DNA of 64,000 bases from Pseudonocardiales bacterium (GTDB taxonomy: Bacteria; Actinomycetota; Actinomycetes; Mycobacteriales; Pseudonocardiaceae): NCBI GenBank assembly GCA_023252195.1, contig JAHEXI010000004.1, positions 186,001 through 250,000 of the forward strand, in the 5' to 3' direction. Below, in pieces: positions 16,730-25,412 of the stretch (its first letter is position 1; the number at the start of each line of letters is the position of its first letter). The position numbers and the translations under genes are program-made. The notes under the pieces are model-generated. The model was not told the origin of the DNA. It saw only the letters and a program-made list of their open reading frames with translations, and ran no database searches.

Positions 16730-17185
16730 ATGCGCCGGGTGAGCGGCAGGGATACGGCGGGTGCGGGTGTTGTGGTTCTGGTTCTAGTGCTGGGACTGGG
16801 GTCGATGGGTATGGGGTGGCTGATGTGGCCATCCGCCGCCGGTGTTGTCCGTGCTGGTCAGGGCACCGTGGTGGAGTCGGTGCTCTGCGGTCCTTCCGAC
16901 GCGCAGGACCTGGTGCGCGTCGAGTTGCTCGACGGTCGCGAGGTAACGGGTCGGCTGGATGGCTGCGGTCATCGGCTGGGTGAGGTGCTGGCCGTCGAAG
17001 TGCCCGACCCGCTGCCCGCGGGTGAGCTGGTAGCCCGTCTCGCTGGGACCGGGGTGCCAACCACTTCGTCGAACGGGCAGCGGCTGGGTGCTGGCGGTGT
17101 CGCGGTCGCCGGGATTGCCGGTGCGCTGCTGGCGTGGCGGCTGCGCAGAGAGTTCAGCGCCGACCGCCGTAGGGTGGTCTCATGA
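16730..17185 (+). CDS. Small two-helix membrane protein of unknown function
   Basis: About 151 residues from the ATG at 16730. A first membrane helix (GAGVVVLVLVLGLGSMGMGW) lies near residues 11-32. An extracytoplasmic domain of about 80 residues follows, with two cysteines (ESVLCGPSD and RLDGCGHRLG) and a GREVTGRLDGC beta hairpin. A second helix (GGVAVAGIAGALLAW) precedes a basic cytoplasmic tail. The frame extends to 16652, but that part runs through the palindromes, so the later ATG is preferred. The stop overlaps the ATG of the M16 protease gene (ATGA), which suggests a role linked to that protease pair. No family is recognised. Confidence 0.7.
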   Translation: MRRVSGRDTAGAGVVVLVLVLGLGSMGMGWLMWPSAAGVVRAGQGTVVESVLCGPSDAQDLVRVELLDGREVTGRLDGCGHRLGEVLAVEVPDPLPAGELVARLAGTGVPTTSSNGQRLGAGGVAVAGIAGALLAWRLRREFSADRRRVVS

Positions 17186-18495
17186 CCCGCATTCCGTCAC
17201 CCACGGTGGAGCTGCACCGCGAGACCTTGTCCAACGGGCTGCGGGTGGTGCTGAGCCCGGACCAATCCGCTCCGGTGGTGGCCGTCGGCCTGCATTATGA
17301 CGTCGGCTTCCGCTCCGAGCCGGAGGGTCGCACTGGCTTCGCGCACCTCTTCGAACACCTGATGTTCCAGGGTAGCGAGAGTCTGGAGAAGCTCGCGCAT
17401 TTCCGCCACGTGCAGTCCTCGGGTGGGTCCTTCAACGGATCCACGCACCCCGACTACACCAACTACTTCGAAGTACTGCCCTCGGCAGCGCTGGAGCGTG
17501 CGCTGTTCATGGAGGCGGACCGGATGCGGGCCCCGCGGATCACCACGGAAAACCTGCGCAACCAGGTCGACGTGGTCAAAGAGGAGATTCGGCTCAACGT
17601 ACTGAACCGGCCCTATGGCGGATTCCCGTGGATCACGCTGCCGCCGGTGCTCTATGACACCTTTCCCAACGCGCACAATGGATACGGTGACTTTTCCGAG
17701 CTGGAAGCGGCCACCGTCGACGACTGCGCGGCATTTTTCGATGAATACTATGCGCCGGGCAATGCAGTAATCACGATATGCGGGGACTTCCAGGTCGATG
17801 CCGCTGTCGAGCTGGTGCACCGACATTTCGACGACGTTCCCAGCCGGCCGGTTCCGGTGCGACCGTCGTTCGCCGAGCCGCCACCGGACCGAGAGCGGCG
17901 CCACGACCATCCGGATCCGCTCGCCCCGCTACCCGCGTTGGCCATCGGCTACCGGCTGCCCGATCCCACCGCCGGTTTCGACGGCTACCTCGCCTACGAG
18001 GTGCTCGCCGCGGTGCTGTCCGACGGAGATTCCTCCCGGTTAGAGCAACGCCTCGTGCACACCGACGCGTTAGCAACCGACATCGGTGCCCGCTGCGGTC
18101 TGTTCGGTGCGCCCTTGGACGCGCGCGATCCGGACACCTTCACCATCACCGCCGTCCATCCAGCCACGGTCGACGTCAACCGGGTGATCGAAGCAGCCGA
18201 CGAGGAGATCGCCCGGCTCGCCGCGGACGGACCGGACGCAGACGAGTTGGCTCGGATCACCGCCCGGTGGGCCGCGACAGTGTTCCGGGAACACGACCGG
18301 CTGGTGTCGCGGACGATGGCCATCGGTGCCTTCGAGCTGCTACATGGGCGTGCCGAGCTGATCGCGGAGCTGCCCGTCATGGTGGCGACCATGGGCGCTG
18401 AGCAGATCGCGAGCGCCGCTGCGGCGCTACGACCGGACTCCCGCGCGGTGTTGATCGTCCAGCCCGCCTCTTCAGCAGCAGGACAGGAGGCGTGA
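17182..18495 (+). CDS. M16-family zinc metallopeptidase, catalytic subunit
   Basis: 437 residues. The inverted zinc motif HLFEH is at residues 55-59 (TGFAHLFEHLMFQG), with the downstream glutamate helix VVKEEIRLN near 130-138 that supplies the third ligand. The C-terminal half is the second M16 fold. It forms a pair with the next gene, as in mitochondrial processing peptidase and bacterial M16 heterodimers, where one subunit is catalytic and the other is not. No signal peptide is seen, so it is probably cytoplasmic. The start overlaps the upstream membrane-protein stop, and the stop overlaps the next ATG, so three genes form one coupled unit. Confidence 0.9.
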   Translation: MTRIPSPTVELHRETLSNGLRVVLSPDQSAPVVAVGLHYDVGFRSEPEGRTGFAHLFEHLMFQGSESLEKLAHFRHVQSSGGSFNGSTHPDYTNYFEVLPSAALERALFMEADRMRAPRITTENLRNQVDVVKEEIRLNVLNRPYGGFPWITLPPVLYDTFPNAHNGYGDFSELEAATVDDCAAFFDEYYAPGNAVITICGDFQVDAAVELVHRHFDDVPSRPVPVRPSFAEPPPDRERRHDHPDPLAPLPALAIGYRLPDPTAGFDGYLAYEVLAAVLSDGDSSRLEQRLVHTDALATDIGARCGLFGAPLDARDPDTFTITAVHPATVDVNRVIEAADEEIARLAADGPDADELARITARWAATVFREHDRLVSRTMAIGAFELLHGRAELIAELPVMVATMGAEQIASAAAALRPDSRAVLIVQPASSAAGQEA

Positions 18496-19856
18496 TGCGG
18501 CACCGCAGCGCCGAGCAGATCGGCAGGACCGAGCTGGGGCCCCGCCCGCTACCGTCGCTGGGTCCGCCGCGCACGCCAATCGCCCCGTTTGCCGTGGACA
18601 CCGTGCTCGACAGCGGGCTGCGGGTAATCGCGGTGCGACGGCCGGCGGTGCCGATGGTGGAGCTGCACCTGGAGATCCCGTTCGGCGGCACGCAGCGCAC
18701 CCATCCGGCCCGCGCCGAAGTGCTGGCGATGACGCTGCTTCGTGGTACGCCGCGGCGGGATCGGTTCGACATCGACAAGATGCTGGGCGCCGTCGGCGGT
18801 GACCTGTCCGCCGGGGTGGATCCAGAGCACCTGTCGGTGTCAGGATCAGCGCTGGCCAGCGGGCTCGACGTGGTGCTCGACGTGCTCGGCGACGCGCTCA
18901 CCTCGGCCTCGTACGCCACCGCCGAAGTGGCCCGGGAGCGGGACCGCCTGGTGGAGCGGCTCACGATGAACCGTTCGCAGCCGCAAGTGATCGCACGCGA
19001 GGCGTTGCAGCGCCGCCGCTACGGCAACCACCCGTTCGCCCGGGAATGGCCGGAGGTCGCTGACGTTGCCGGCGTGACGCAGGCCGCAGTGCGCGCCCTG
19101 CACCGTCGCTCGGTGGCGCCCGGCGGTGCCGTCCTGGTGCTGGTCGGCGACATCGTCCCCGACCGTGCAGTCGAAGCGGTGGAGACGGCCCTGGCGGGCT
19201 GGCGCTCCGATCACCCTGCAGTCGAGTTGGCGGTGTTGCCCGAGCTGACAGGTGGTGACCTGCAACTGGTCCATCGCGAGGGCGCAGTGCAGTCCCAGCT
19301 GCGCATGTCCGCACAGGCAGTATCACGCAATCACGAACGCTATCCGGCGCTGCAGGTGGCGAATCTGGTATTCGGCGGGTATTTCTCCTCGCGCTGGGTG
19401 GAGAACGTCCGGGAAGCCAAGGGCTACACCTACGCCGCGCACTGTGGCTTTGAGTTCACCCGGCATGGGGCCACACTGGTCGCCGAGGCGGACACCGCCA
19501 GCGAGGTCACCGCCGCCGCGTTGCTGGAGACCCGCTACGAATTGGGGCGGCTGGTCGTCGTTCCCCCCGACGATTCCGAGGTGGACAGCGCTCGACAGTA
19601 CGCGATCGGGTCGATGACCATCGCCACCTCGTCGCAACGGGGGTTGGCCGGCCACCTGGCCACGTTGGCGACCCTCGGCCTGGACCTCGACTGGTTACTC
19701 AGCCATACCGGCCGATTGCAGACCGTCACGACCGGGCAGGTTGCTGAGGCCGCCGCTGAGTTCTTCGCGCCGACCCGGTTCACCGGTGTGGTGGTGGGCG
19801 ATGGCAAACGACTGGCCGACCCGCTCGCTGCCCTTGGCGGCGTGGAACTTCCCTGA
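18495..19856 (+). CDS. M16-family metallopeptidase-like protein, non-catalytic partner
   Basis: 453 residues of M16 fold. Where the HxxEH motif should stand the sequence reads THPARAEVLAMTLLRGTP, so the zinc ligands are missing and this should be the non-catalytic partner. The C-terminal domain is well kept: SQLRMSAQAV, LVFGGYFSSRWVENVRE, and the KGYTYAAHCGFE segment that closes over substrate in M16 enzymes (the R/Y pair). The ATG at 18495 overlaps the stop of the catalytic subunit and follows GGACAGGAGG; a GTG three bases earlier is possible. The pair may degrade peptides. Confidence 0.87.
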   Translation: MRHRSAEQIGRTELGPRPLPSLGPPRTPIAPFAVDTVLDSGLRVIAVRRPAVPMVELHLEIPFGGTQRTHPARAEVLAMTLLRGTPRRDRFDIDKMLGAVGGDLSAGVDPEHLSVSGSALASGLDVVLDVLGDALTSASYATAEVARERDRLVERLTMNRSQPQVIAREALQRRRYGNHPFAREWPEVADVAGVTQAAVRALHRRSVAPGGAVLVLVGDIVPDRAVEAVETALAGWRSDHPAVELAVLPELTGGDLQLVHREGAVQSQLRMSAQAVSRNHERYPALQVANLVFGGYFSSRWVENVREAKGYTYAAHCGFEFTRHGATLVAEADTASEVTAAALLETRYELGRLVVVPPDDSEVDSARQYAIGSMTIATSSQRGLAGHLATLATLGLDLDWLLSHTGRLQTVTTGQVAEAAAEFFAPTRFTGVVVGDGKRLADPLAALGGVELP

Positions 19857-19885
19857 TGGCGGCATTTATCGAGGACGTCTGACGG

Positions 19886-20083
19886 TCAGAAGACGTACAG
19901 GCCGATCGCCCATCCTACGCTAGTGATGATCATCACCAGGATCGTCCAGAGATAGGCTTTGCGCGCGGTGACCCAGATCCCGGGCTCGGGTGGCGCCTGC
20001 GGTGGTTTGCGTAGGTCGGCGGCGTGACGGCGCATGTGGTCATTGAGCTCCCGCTCCCACTGCTTCCGGTCGTGGATCTTCAC
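19886..20083 (-). CDS. Small single-helix membrane protein
   Basis: 65 residues. A charged cytoplasmic N-terminal half ([20 protein letters not shown]) and a proline linker are followed by one C-terminal membrane helix ([20 protein letters not shown]). It ends only 30 bases from the M16 partner stop and is convergent to it; it is divergent from uvrD2. It occupies the place where mycobacteria have the mycoredoxin gene but has no CxxC motif, so it is not that protein. No family is recognised. The clean amphipathic-to-hydrophobic layout supports it as a real gene. Confidence 0.65.
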   Translation of the reverse strand: MKIHDRKQWERELNDHMRRHAADLRKPPQAPPEPGIWVTARKAYLWTILVMIITSVGWAIGLYVF

Positions 20084-20182
20084 TGGCCCACCATCCTCGC
20101 GCGAACCGTCTGCAGACCGAGCACGTCACGCATCATAACGCTTCGTGGCGGTTGCTGGGAGGTGTCGGAGCGCTCTGCAAGG

Positions 20183-21952
20183 ATGCCGACCGTGAGCACC
20201 GGCCAAACTGATCGGGATCCCCTGGACGAGCTCGACGATGAGCAATGCACCGCGGTGTGCGCGCCACGCGGACCGGTCTGTGTGCTCGCGGGTGCGGGCA
20301 CCGGAAAGACACGCGCCATCACCCGGCGGATCGCCCAGCTGATCCGCACCGGCCATGTCGCCCCCGGGCAGGTCCTTGCGGTGACGTTCACCGCTCGCGC
20401 TGCGGGGGAGATGCGCACTCGATTGCGTGATCTGGGGATAGCCGGCGTACAAGCTCGAACGTTTCATGCCGCGGCGCTGCGCCAGCTGCGTTACTTCTGG
20501 CCCCAGGTCGTGGGTGACCAGCCGTGGCCGCTGCTGGAGCACAAGCTGCGGCTGGTCGGCCAGGCCGCGCAGCGGGCCGGCGCCGGCGCCGGCGCTGACG
20601 AGCTGCGTGACTTCGCCGGTGAGATCGAGTGGGCCAAAGCCAGCCTGGTCACGGCTGCGGACTATCCCGCCGCGGTGGCTGCGGCCCGTCGGGCCACCCC
20701 GGTGCCGGCCGCACAGGTCGCGGGTGTCTACGCCGCATACGAGGAGCTCAAGAACCGCAACCGGATGCTCGACTTCGACGATCTGCTGCTACACACCGTC
20801 GCCGCGCTGGAGGAGCATTCAGCGGTGGCGCAGGAGTTCCGGGACCGCTACCGCTGCTTCGTCGTCGATGAGTACCAGGACGTCACGCCACTGCAGCAGC
20901 GGATGCTCGACGCCTGGTTGGGCGCCCGTGACGACCTCACCGTCGTCGGTGACGCGAACCAGACCATCTACTCCTTCGCCGGCGCGACCCCGCGCTTCCT
21001 GCTGGAGTTCACCAGGCGATTCCCGGATGCCGTGACGGTGCGGCTGCACCGCGACTATCGCTCCACACCGCAGGTCGTATCACTGGCGAACCGGATGATC
21101 TCGGCTGCGGCCGGCCGGCCGGCGGGAGCCCGGCTGGAGCTGACAGGCCAGCAGCCGCCCGGTCCGCGGCCGTCGTTCGCTGAGCATGATGACGAGCCCG
21201 CCGAGGCTAACGCTGTGGCCGAGGCCATCACGGAGCTGCTGCGACACGGCACCCCGGCTGCCGAGATCGCCGTTCTGTACCGGGTCAACGCCCAGTCCGA
21301 GGCGTACGAACGGGCATTGGATGCCCAGGAGATTCCGTTCCAGGTCCGCGGGGGCGAGCGGTTCTTTCACCGCCCGGAGGTCCGGGCGGCGATCCGCGGA
21401 CTGCGCGCGGCTGCTACCGGATATTCGCCCCGCCCGCACACCGGGGGTTCGGCGACCGCTCTGAGCGGCACCGTTCGCGCGGTTCTGGCCCGGCAGGGGC
21501 TTACCACGCAGCCGCCGGCTGGCAGTGCCGCGCGATCCAGATGGGAATCGCTGCGCGCGCTGGCCGAGCTGGCTGACGACCTGGCCGACAGCACCCCGGA
21601 CGCCGACCTTCGCCGGCTCGTCGCTGAACTTGACGCCCGCGCCGACGCGGCGCATCCACCCGCTGTGCAGGGAGTGACGTTGGCCTCCCTGCACTCGGCG
21701 AAAGGGCTGGAATGGGACGCGGTTTTCCTGGTCGGGCTCGTCGACGGGACGCTGCCCATCCAGTACGCCGAGGGTGACCAGGCTGCGCTGGAAGAGGAGC
21801 GCCGGCTGCTGTACGTCGGTATCACCCGGGCCCGCCGCCGGCTTGCGCTGTCCTGGGCCCTGTCGCGCAGTGAGAGGGGGCGTCCGCGGCGTCGCAGCCG
21901 TTTTCTCCACGGCCTGGTGCCCCAGGACGACCCGCCGGCGCGGTTGCGCTGA
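20183..21952 (+). CDS. uvrD2: UvrD2-type ATP-dependent DNA helicase (no HRDC domain)
   Basis: 589 residues of SF1A helicase. Walker A is [10 protein letters not shown] near residue 38, motif Ia [11 protein letters not shown], Walker [11 protein letters not shown], motif [19 protein letters not shown], motif [11 protein letters not shown]-like ([14 protein letters not shown]), and motif [15 protein letters not shown]. The position between adnB and whiB7 matches uvrD2 in mycobacteria. There, however, the protein is about 700 residues with a C-terminal HRDC domain and a tetracysteine motif. Here the protein ends about 20 residues after motif VI, so both are absent. The ATG at 20183 gives a normal N-terminus; the open frame extends to 20024. 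Confidence 0.85.
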   Translation: MPTVSTGQTDRDPLDELDDEQCTAVCAPRGPVCVLAGAGTGKTRAITRRIAQLIRTGHVAPGQVLAVTFTARAAGEMRTRLRDLGIAGVQARTFHAAALRQLRYFWPQVVGDQPWPLLEHKLRLVGQAAQRAGAGAGADELRDFAGEIEWAKASLVTAADYPAAVAAARRATPVPAAQVAGVYAAYEELKNRNRMLDFDDLLLHTVAALEEHSAVAQEFRDRYRCFVVDEYQDVTPLQQRMLDAWLGARDDLTVVGDANQTIYSFAGATPRFLLEFTRRFPDAVTVRLHRDYRSTPQVVSLANRMISAAAGRPAGARLELTGQQPPGPRPSFAEHDDEPAEANAVAEAITELLRHGTPAAEIAVLYRVNAQSEAYERALDAQEIPFQVRGGERFFHRPEVRAAIRGLRAAATGYSPRPHTGGSATALSGTVRAVLARQGLTTQPPAGSAARSRWESLRALAELADDLADSTPDADLRRLVAELDARADAAHPPAVQGVTLASLHSAKGLEWDAVFLVGLVDGTLPIQYAEGDQAALEEERRLLYVGITRARRRLALSWALSRSERGRPRRRSRFLHGLVPQDDPPARLR

Positions 21953-21985
21953 AGGCGAGCGCCGGGATGGGTACGAAAAGCAAGA

Positions 21986-22022
21986 AAATCGGGTTGCCGG
22001 TGTATCACCAGGGCTCTAACCT
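21986..22022 (+). promoter_or_regulatory. whiB7 autoregulated promoter
   Basis: TTGCCG (21994-21999) and TAACCT (22017-22022) are separated by 17 bases. An AAAAT run ends a few bases upstream of the -35 box, as in the known WhiB7-dependent promoters where its AT-hook binds next to SigA. The predicted start near 22029 gives a leader of about 450 bases, similar to the long leader known in mycobacteria. Confidence 0.75.
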
Positions 22023-22311
22023 TGCTCTTACTCCTGGAGGCGGTCGTTGCATGCGACTGACCAGGGCGGATCATCCAGCCACTGAGCGTGGCCCGAGTGG
22101 GAGGGAGGTGCTGGCAATGGAGACGTCTATGACCACCGGCGCCCGCGACCTCCGCCAGTTCGGGGCCCTCAGTGTACCTGGGGGGACCTGGTCCAAGCGT
22201 CTGCGGACCGTGCCGGCTGGCGCGCTTCGGTTGCGCGCTGGAAGTCCCTTCCAGGCCCGCTACCGGGTTCTGGTCCACCCGATTGGCATTGATCAGCCCG
22301 TTACCGATCGC

Positions 22312-22338
22312 ATGCGTATGTCCGCATCGGAGCCTTGA
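22312..22338 (+). CDS. Short upstream open reading frame in the whiB7 leader
   Basis: Encodes MRMSASEP, ending 25 bases before the attenuator stem. The frame is open further upstream, so the true start is uncertain. Leaders of whiB7 genes are known to carry such an ORF: ribosomes stalled by antibiotics on it are thought to prevent terminator formation. The placement fits that model. Confidence 0.5.
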   Translation: MRMSASEP

Positions 22339-22363
22339 TTCGCGAGCCAGCAGCAACCGGCTC

Positions 22364-22404
22364 ATAAAGGCCGCGGACCCCGCAGCGGGATCCGCGGCCT
22401 TTAT
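22364..22404 (+). terminator. Attenuator hairpin in the whiB7 leader
   Basis: Perfect 14-bp stem: ATAAAGGCCGCGGA (22364-22377) with its complement at 22391-22404 and a 13-base loop. It lies inside the leader, about 80 bases before the start of whiB7, so it should stop transcription in the absence of translational stress. This is the known mode of whiB7 control. Confidence 0.85.
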
Positions 22405-22482
22405 GTGTTGCTAGGTCCTCATCCCGCGGCGGGCACGGTATCGGCGAGTTCCACCGGCACCACGACCGAGGAGGAGAGACAA

Positions 22483-22860
22483 GTGCTGACCGCGACCGTC
22501 CCGCTGGATGGGGGGGCGCTGCCCGACCTGCTGAGTGCGGCGGAGCTGGCCCACCTGCTCGATACCGGGCATTCTGGCTCAGTCGCTCTGCCCTGCCGCG
22601 CACACGATCCGGATCTCTGGTTCGCCGAGTCGCCAGCCGACCTGGAGCAGGCTAAGCGGCTTTGCGCAGGTTGCCCGATCAAGGCCGGCTGTCTGGACAG
22701 CGCACTGTCCAGGCAGGAGCCCTGGGGCGTCTGGGGTGGCGAGATCTTCGAGCACGGTGCGGTCGTCCCTCGCAAGCGCCCGCGGGGCCGGCCCAGCAAG
22801 GCCGCCCTGGAACAGGACCGCGCCAACCGCGAGCGCGCCGAACGGGAAACCGCCGCCTAA
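22483..22860 (+). CDS. whiB7: WhiB7 antibiotic-stress transcriptional regulator
   Basis: A 125-residue WhiB protein. The [4Fe-4S] cysteines are seen as ALPC, then CAGCPIKAGC (C-x2-C-x5-C). The G(V/I)WGG turn that contacts SigA is EPWGVWGGEIF, and a C-terminal AT-hook RPRGRPSKA is diagnostic for WhiB7 among WhiB proteins. WhiB7 partners with the housekeeping sigma factor to switch on ribosome-protection, efflux and drug-inactivation genes. The GTG at 22483 lies after GAGGAGAGA, and the long attenuated leader precedes it. A hairpin follows the stop. The divergent ABC transporter and ABC1-kinase genes downstream are plausible regulon members, but I did not see the AT-rich -35 signature in front of them. 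Confidence 0.95.
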   Translation: MLTATVPLDGGALPDLLSAAELAHLLDTGHSGSVALPCRAHDPDLWFAESPADLEQAKRLCAGCPIKAGCLDSALSRQEPWGVWGGEIFEHGAVVPRKRPRGRPSKAALEQDRANRERAERETAA

Positions 22861-22863
22861 CCC

Positions 22864-22890
22864 GTTGGGGGCTCTTCACGAGCCCCCAAC
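22864..22890 (+). terminator. Terminator of whiB7
   Basis: Perfect 10-bp stem GTTGGGGGCT (22864-22873) with AGCCCCCAAC (22881-22890), loop 7, starting three bases after the whiB7 stop. Confidence 0.8.
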
Positions 22891-22981
22891 CCGGGTCTGC
22901 GTGCCCACCACGACGTCCAACCCTGCGCTGTCGCAGCGACCGCGCTGCCATCGATCATTGACCTGGCTGGAGCACACCGAC

Positions 22982-23140
22982 ATGTTGCTGCACGAAATAC
23001 TCGCCCGGGACCGAATGCGTGATGACCAACTCCGGGCCCGCCGCGAGCGGTTAGCCCGGCGGCTGGCCACCGCTCGCCGGTGGCAACGGCTGGCCCGCTA
23101 CGCCGATCGGCGGGCCGGCCGCGCCGCGGAACGCCTTTAG
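22982..23140 (+). CDS. Small arginine-rich protein
   Basis: A 52-residue frame starting at ATG 22982 behind CTGGAG. Almost the whole protein is a predicted charged helix (RMRDDQLRARRERLARRL followed by further Arg/Ala repeats). No known family is recognised. Similar short basic proteins occur near whiB7 in related organisms to my memory, but I cannot verify this. An in-frame GTG at 22901 would give 79 residues. High-GC sequence readily yields such Arg-rich frames, so it could be spurious. Confidence 0.45.
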   Translation: MLLHEILARDRMRDDQLRARRERLARRLATARRWQRLARYADRRAGRAAERL

Positions 23141-23164
23141 TCAACTGGCACGCACGCTGCCGCT

Positions 23165-24403
23165 CTACTGGTATCTGAGGGCTTCGATGGGCAGTAGCCG
23201 GGCGGCGCGGTAGGCTGGGTAGCCCCCGGCGACGAGCCCGATTGCGAGGCTGATCGCGAATGACACGACCACGGGAAAGATCGACAAGACGGGGGTGAAC
23301 CCGGCCAGGGCGCCGGAGGCTGGGTCGAAGGCCGGTGCGATGCGGCCGATAAGCAAGGACAGCCCGATCCCGAGGCCGACGCCGATGAGGCCACCGAGGC
23401 CGGCCAGGACGACGGACTCGATGAGGAACTGTTCGAGGATGGCGCGGCTGGTGGCGCCGACCGCTTTGCGAATCCCGATCTCGCGGGTCCGTTCGGTAAC
23501 CGAGACCAGCATGATGTTCAGGACTCCGATACCGCCGACCACCAGCGAGAGCGCCGCGACGGCCGGGGTGAACAAGACGAGGATGCGCACGATCTGGTTG
23601 AAGGTGTCCAGCCGGCGCCCCAACGATTGCACTTGGAAATCCTGCCGGCGGGGGTCTGTGATGTGGTGGCGGGTGTCGAGAATGCTGGTTATCTGCGCGA
23701 TGGCGGCGGGCACGTCGGCTTGTCCAGGGGCTTGCACGGTGATCTGGTTCACAGTGTTGCCAACCCCGATACCGGGACCGAAGATGTAGCGCCGGCCGGT
23801 AGTCAGGGGCATGACCGCAGTCTTGTCAAGCTGCTGGCCGTAGGACTGCATGACACCGATGACCCGGAAAGGCACATGATTGATCTGCACTGTCCGCTCC
23901 AGCGCCGCTGCGGGCCCACCGAACAGGGTGGTCGCGACGGTAGGACCCAGGACCACCACCCTGGCGCTGGAGTGGTACTGGGCGGCGTCGAAAAACGACC
24001 CAGCCCGAAAGTCTCGATTGTTCGTCTGGGCCCAGATATCGGTGGTGCCGATCGTGGTCGCCGACAGGAGCGTGACGCTGTTGCTCACGATCGGGGCTGT
24101 GCCGGTGGAGGCTGGGGTGACAGTGGCGACCGCAGGTGCGTTCGCCAGCGCGTCGGCGTCGGCGTCGGTCAGGTTCTGCGCGGGCGGCCCATCAGGCAGG
24201 TTGGCGGCCTGCGGCACGATGGTGATGTTGTTGGCGATCGGTTCGATGCGCGCGTCGACCGAGTTCTGCACCCCTTGACCGCAGGCGACCAGCAAGACCA
24301 CCGCTGAGACTCCGATGATGAGGCCAAGCATGGTCAGCGCGGAGCGCAGCCGGTGAGCACGTAACCCGCGCAGCGCAATGAGTAACGCCTCTCGCAGGCT
24401 CAT
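23165..24403 (-). CDS. MacB/FtsX-type ABC transporter permease
   Basis: 412 residues. An N-terminal membrane helix (RSALTMLGLIIGVSAVVLLV) is followed by a periplasmic MacB-like domain of about 220 residues. Three C-terminal helices around FTPAVAALSLVVGGIGVLNIMLVSVTERTREIGIRKA carry the family signature. The ERTREIGIRKAVGA coupling segment contacts the ATPase. Such permeases pair with LolD/MacB-type ATPases in exporting or mechanotransmission complexes. Its likely ATPase lies just upstream but on the opposite strand (24706), separated by about 300 bases. The start at 24403 (MSLREALLIALRGLRAHRLR) is the standard N-terminus. Confidence 0.9.
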   Translation of the reverse strand: MSLREALLIALRGLRAHRLRSALTMLGLIIGVSAVVLLVACGQGVQNSVDARIEPIANNITIVPQAANLPDGPPAQNLTDADADALANAPAVATVTPASTGTAPIVSNSVTLLSATTIGTTDIWAQTNNRDFRAGSFFDAAQYHSSARVVVLGPTVATTLFGGPAAALERTVQINHVPFRVIGVMQSYGQQLDKTAVMPLTTGRRYIFGPGIGVGNTVNQITVQAPGQADVPAAIAQITSILDTRHHITDPRRQDFQVQSLGRRLDTFNQIVRILVLFTPAVAALSLVVGGIGVLNIMLVSVTERTREIGIRKAVGATSRAILEQFLIESVVLAGLGGLIGVGLGIGLSLLIGRIAPAFDPASGALAGFTPVLSIFPVVVSFAISLAIGLVAGGYPAYRAARLLPIEALRYQ

Positions 24404-24705
24404 CTGCTGACCTTCATCCGATTCCGCGACACCCCGCTGCCCGTCCAGGACACTCCTCAGGCATAACCGGTCAGCGGCGCCGCAGGCAAGGAGTCAAGCG
24501 AATTCCCAGCGAATTCTCGACTTTCATCACCATGTGTGAGTCGTCGCTGCCGCACTGTGTGCGCAGTGCAGTCGATAGCGTGTCCAGGCTCACACCTCTC
24601 GCTCGAGTTAACGCGCGCTTGAGGTCTCTACCGCAGAATTGGGCCTGGGCCTCGTTGACACATCGGTCCTGCGCAGGCGGTGAAAAAATCCAGTGAAGGA
24701 GCGGA
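24404..24705. other. Divergent promoter region between permease and ATPase genes
   Basis: About 300 bases. TTGACA at 24655-24660 could be a -35 box for the ATPase gene, though I see no convincing -10 at standard spacing. No coding frame is supported. Confidence 0.5.
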
Positions 24706-25398
24706 ATGATCCAGCTTGAGGACATCACCAAGGCGTACCAGATGGGTAAAGTCGAGGTGCCGGTACTCCACGGTCTGGACCTGTTCATAAACGACGGTGA
24801 AATGGTCGCCATCATGGGCCCGTCCGGATCGGGCAAGAGTACGCTCATGAACATCCTGGGCTGTCTGGATGTCCCCACCAGCGGACGTTACCTGCTTGAC
24901 GGCACCGACGTCAGCCGGCTATCCAACAACCAGCTGGCCAAGGTGCGCAGTCGCAAGATCGGGTTCGTATTCCAGTCATTCAATCTGATTCCGCGCACGA
25001 CCGCAGCGCGAAACGTCGAACTACCGTTGATCTACGCTGGCATTCGGGATCGGCGCAGGTCGGCCCGGCTGGCGTTAGAACAGGTCGGGCTGGGTGAACG
25101 CCAGAAGCACCTGCCCAATGAGTTATCCGGCGGCCAACAGCAACGGGTGGCGATCGCCCGAGCGCTGATAAATGACCCCGCAATCCTGCTCGCCGATGAG
25201 CCCACGGGCAACCTCGACACCACTTCCAGCCGCGAGATAATGAAATTGCTCGGTGAACTGAACGATGCAGGCTGCACGGTTGTGATTATTACCCACGAAG
25301 AGGAGGTCGCCGGCTTCGCCAACCGGGTCGTGCGGCTGCGCGATGGGCGCATCGTCGATGACGAGGTGCAGCGGGAACAGACGCAAGCAAGCGGGTAG
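24706..25398 (+). CDS. MacB/LolD-type ABC transporter ATP-binding protein
   Basis: 230 residues with all ABC motifs: Walker A GPSGSGKST near residue 40, Q-loop FVFQSFNLIP, signature LSGGQQQRVAIARAL, Walker B ILLADEPTGNLD, and H-loop VIITHEEE. The LNxIG-type 'LMNILGCLDVPTSG' and 'DGTDVSRLS' segments place it in the MacB/LolD/FtsE group, the natural partner of the permease encoded divergently at 24403. The ATG at 24706 follows GAAGGAGCGGA. No periplasmic adaptor gene lies nearby, so the substrate is unknown. Location beside whiB7 suggests, but does not show, a drug-export role. Confidence 0.93.
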   Translation: MIQLEDITKAYQMGKVEVPVLHGLDLFINDGEMVAIMGPSGSGKSTLMNILGCLDVPTSGRYLLDGTDVSRLSNNQLAKVRSRKIGFVFQSFNLIPRTTAARNVELPLIYAGIRDRRRSARLALEQVGLGERQKHLPNELSGGQQQRVAIARALINDPAILLADEPTGNLDTTSSREIMKLLGELNDAGCTVVIITHEEEVAGFANRVVRLRDGRIVDDEVQREQTQASG

Positions 25399-25412
25399 TC
25401 AGCGTGGCATGC

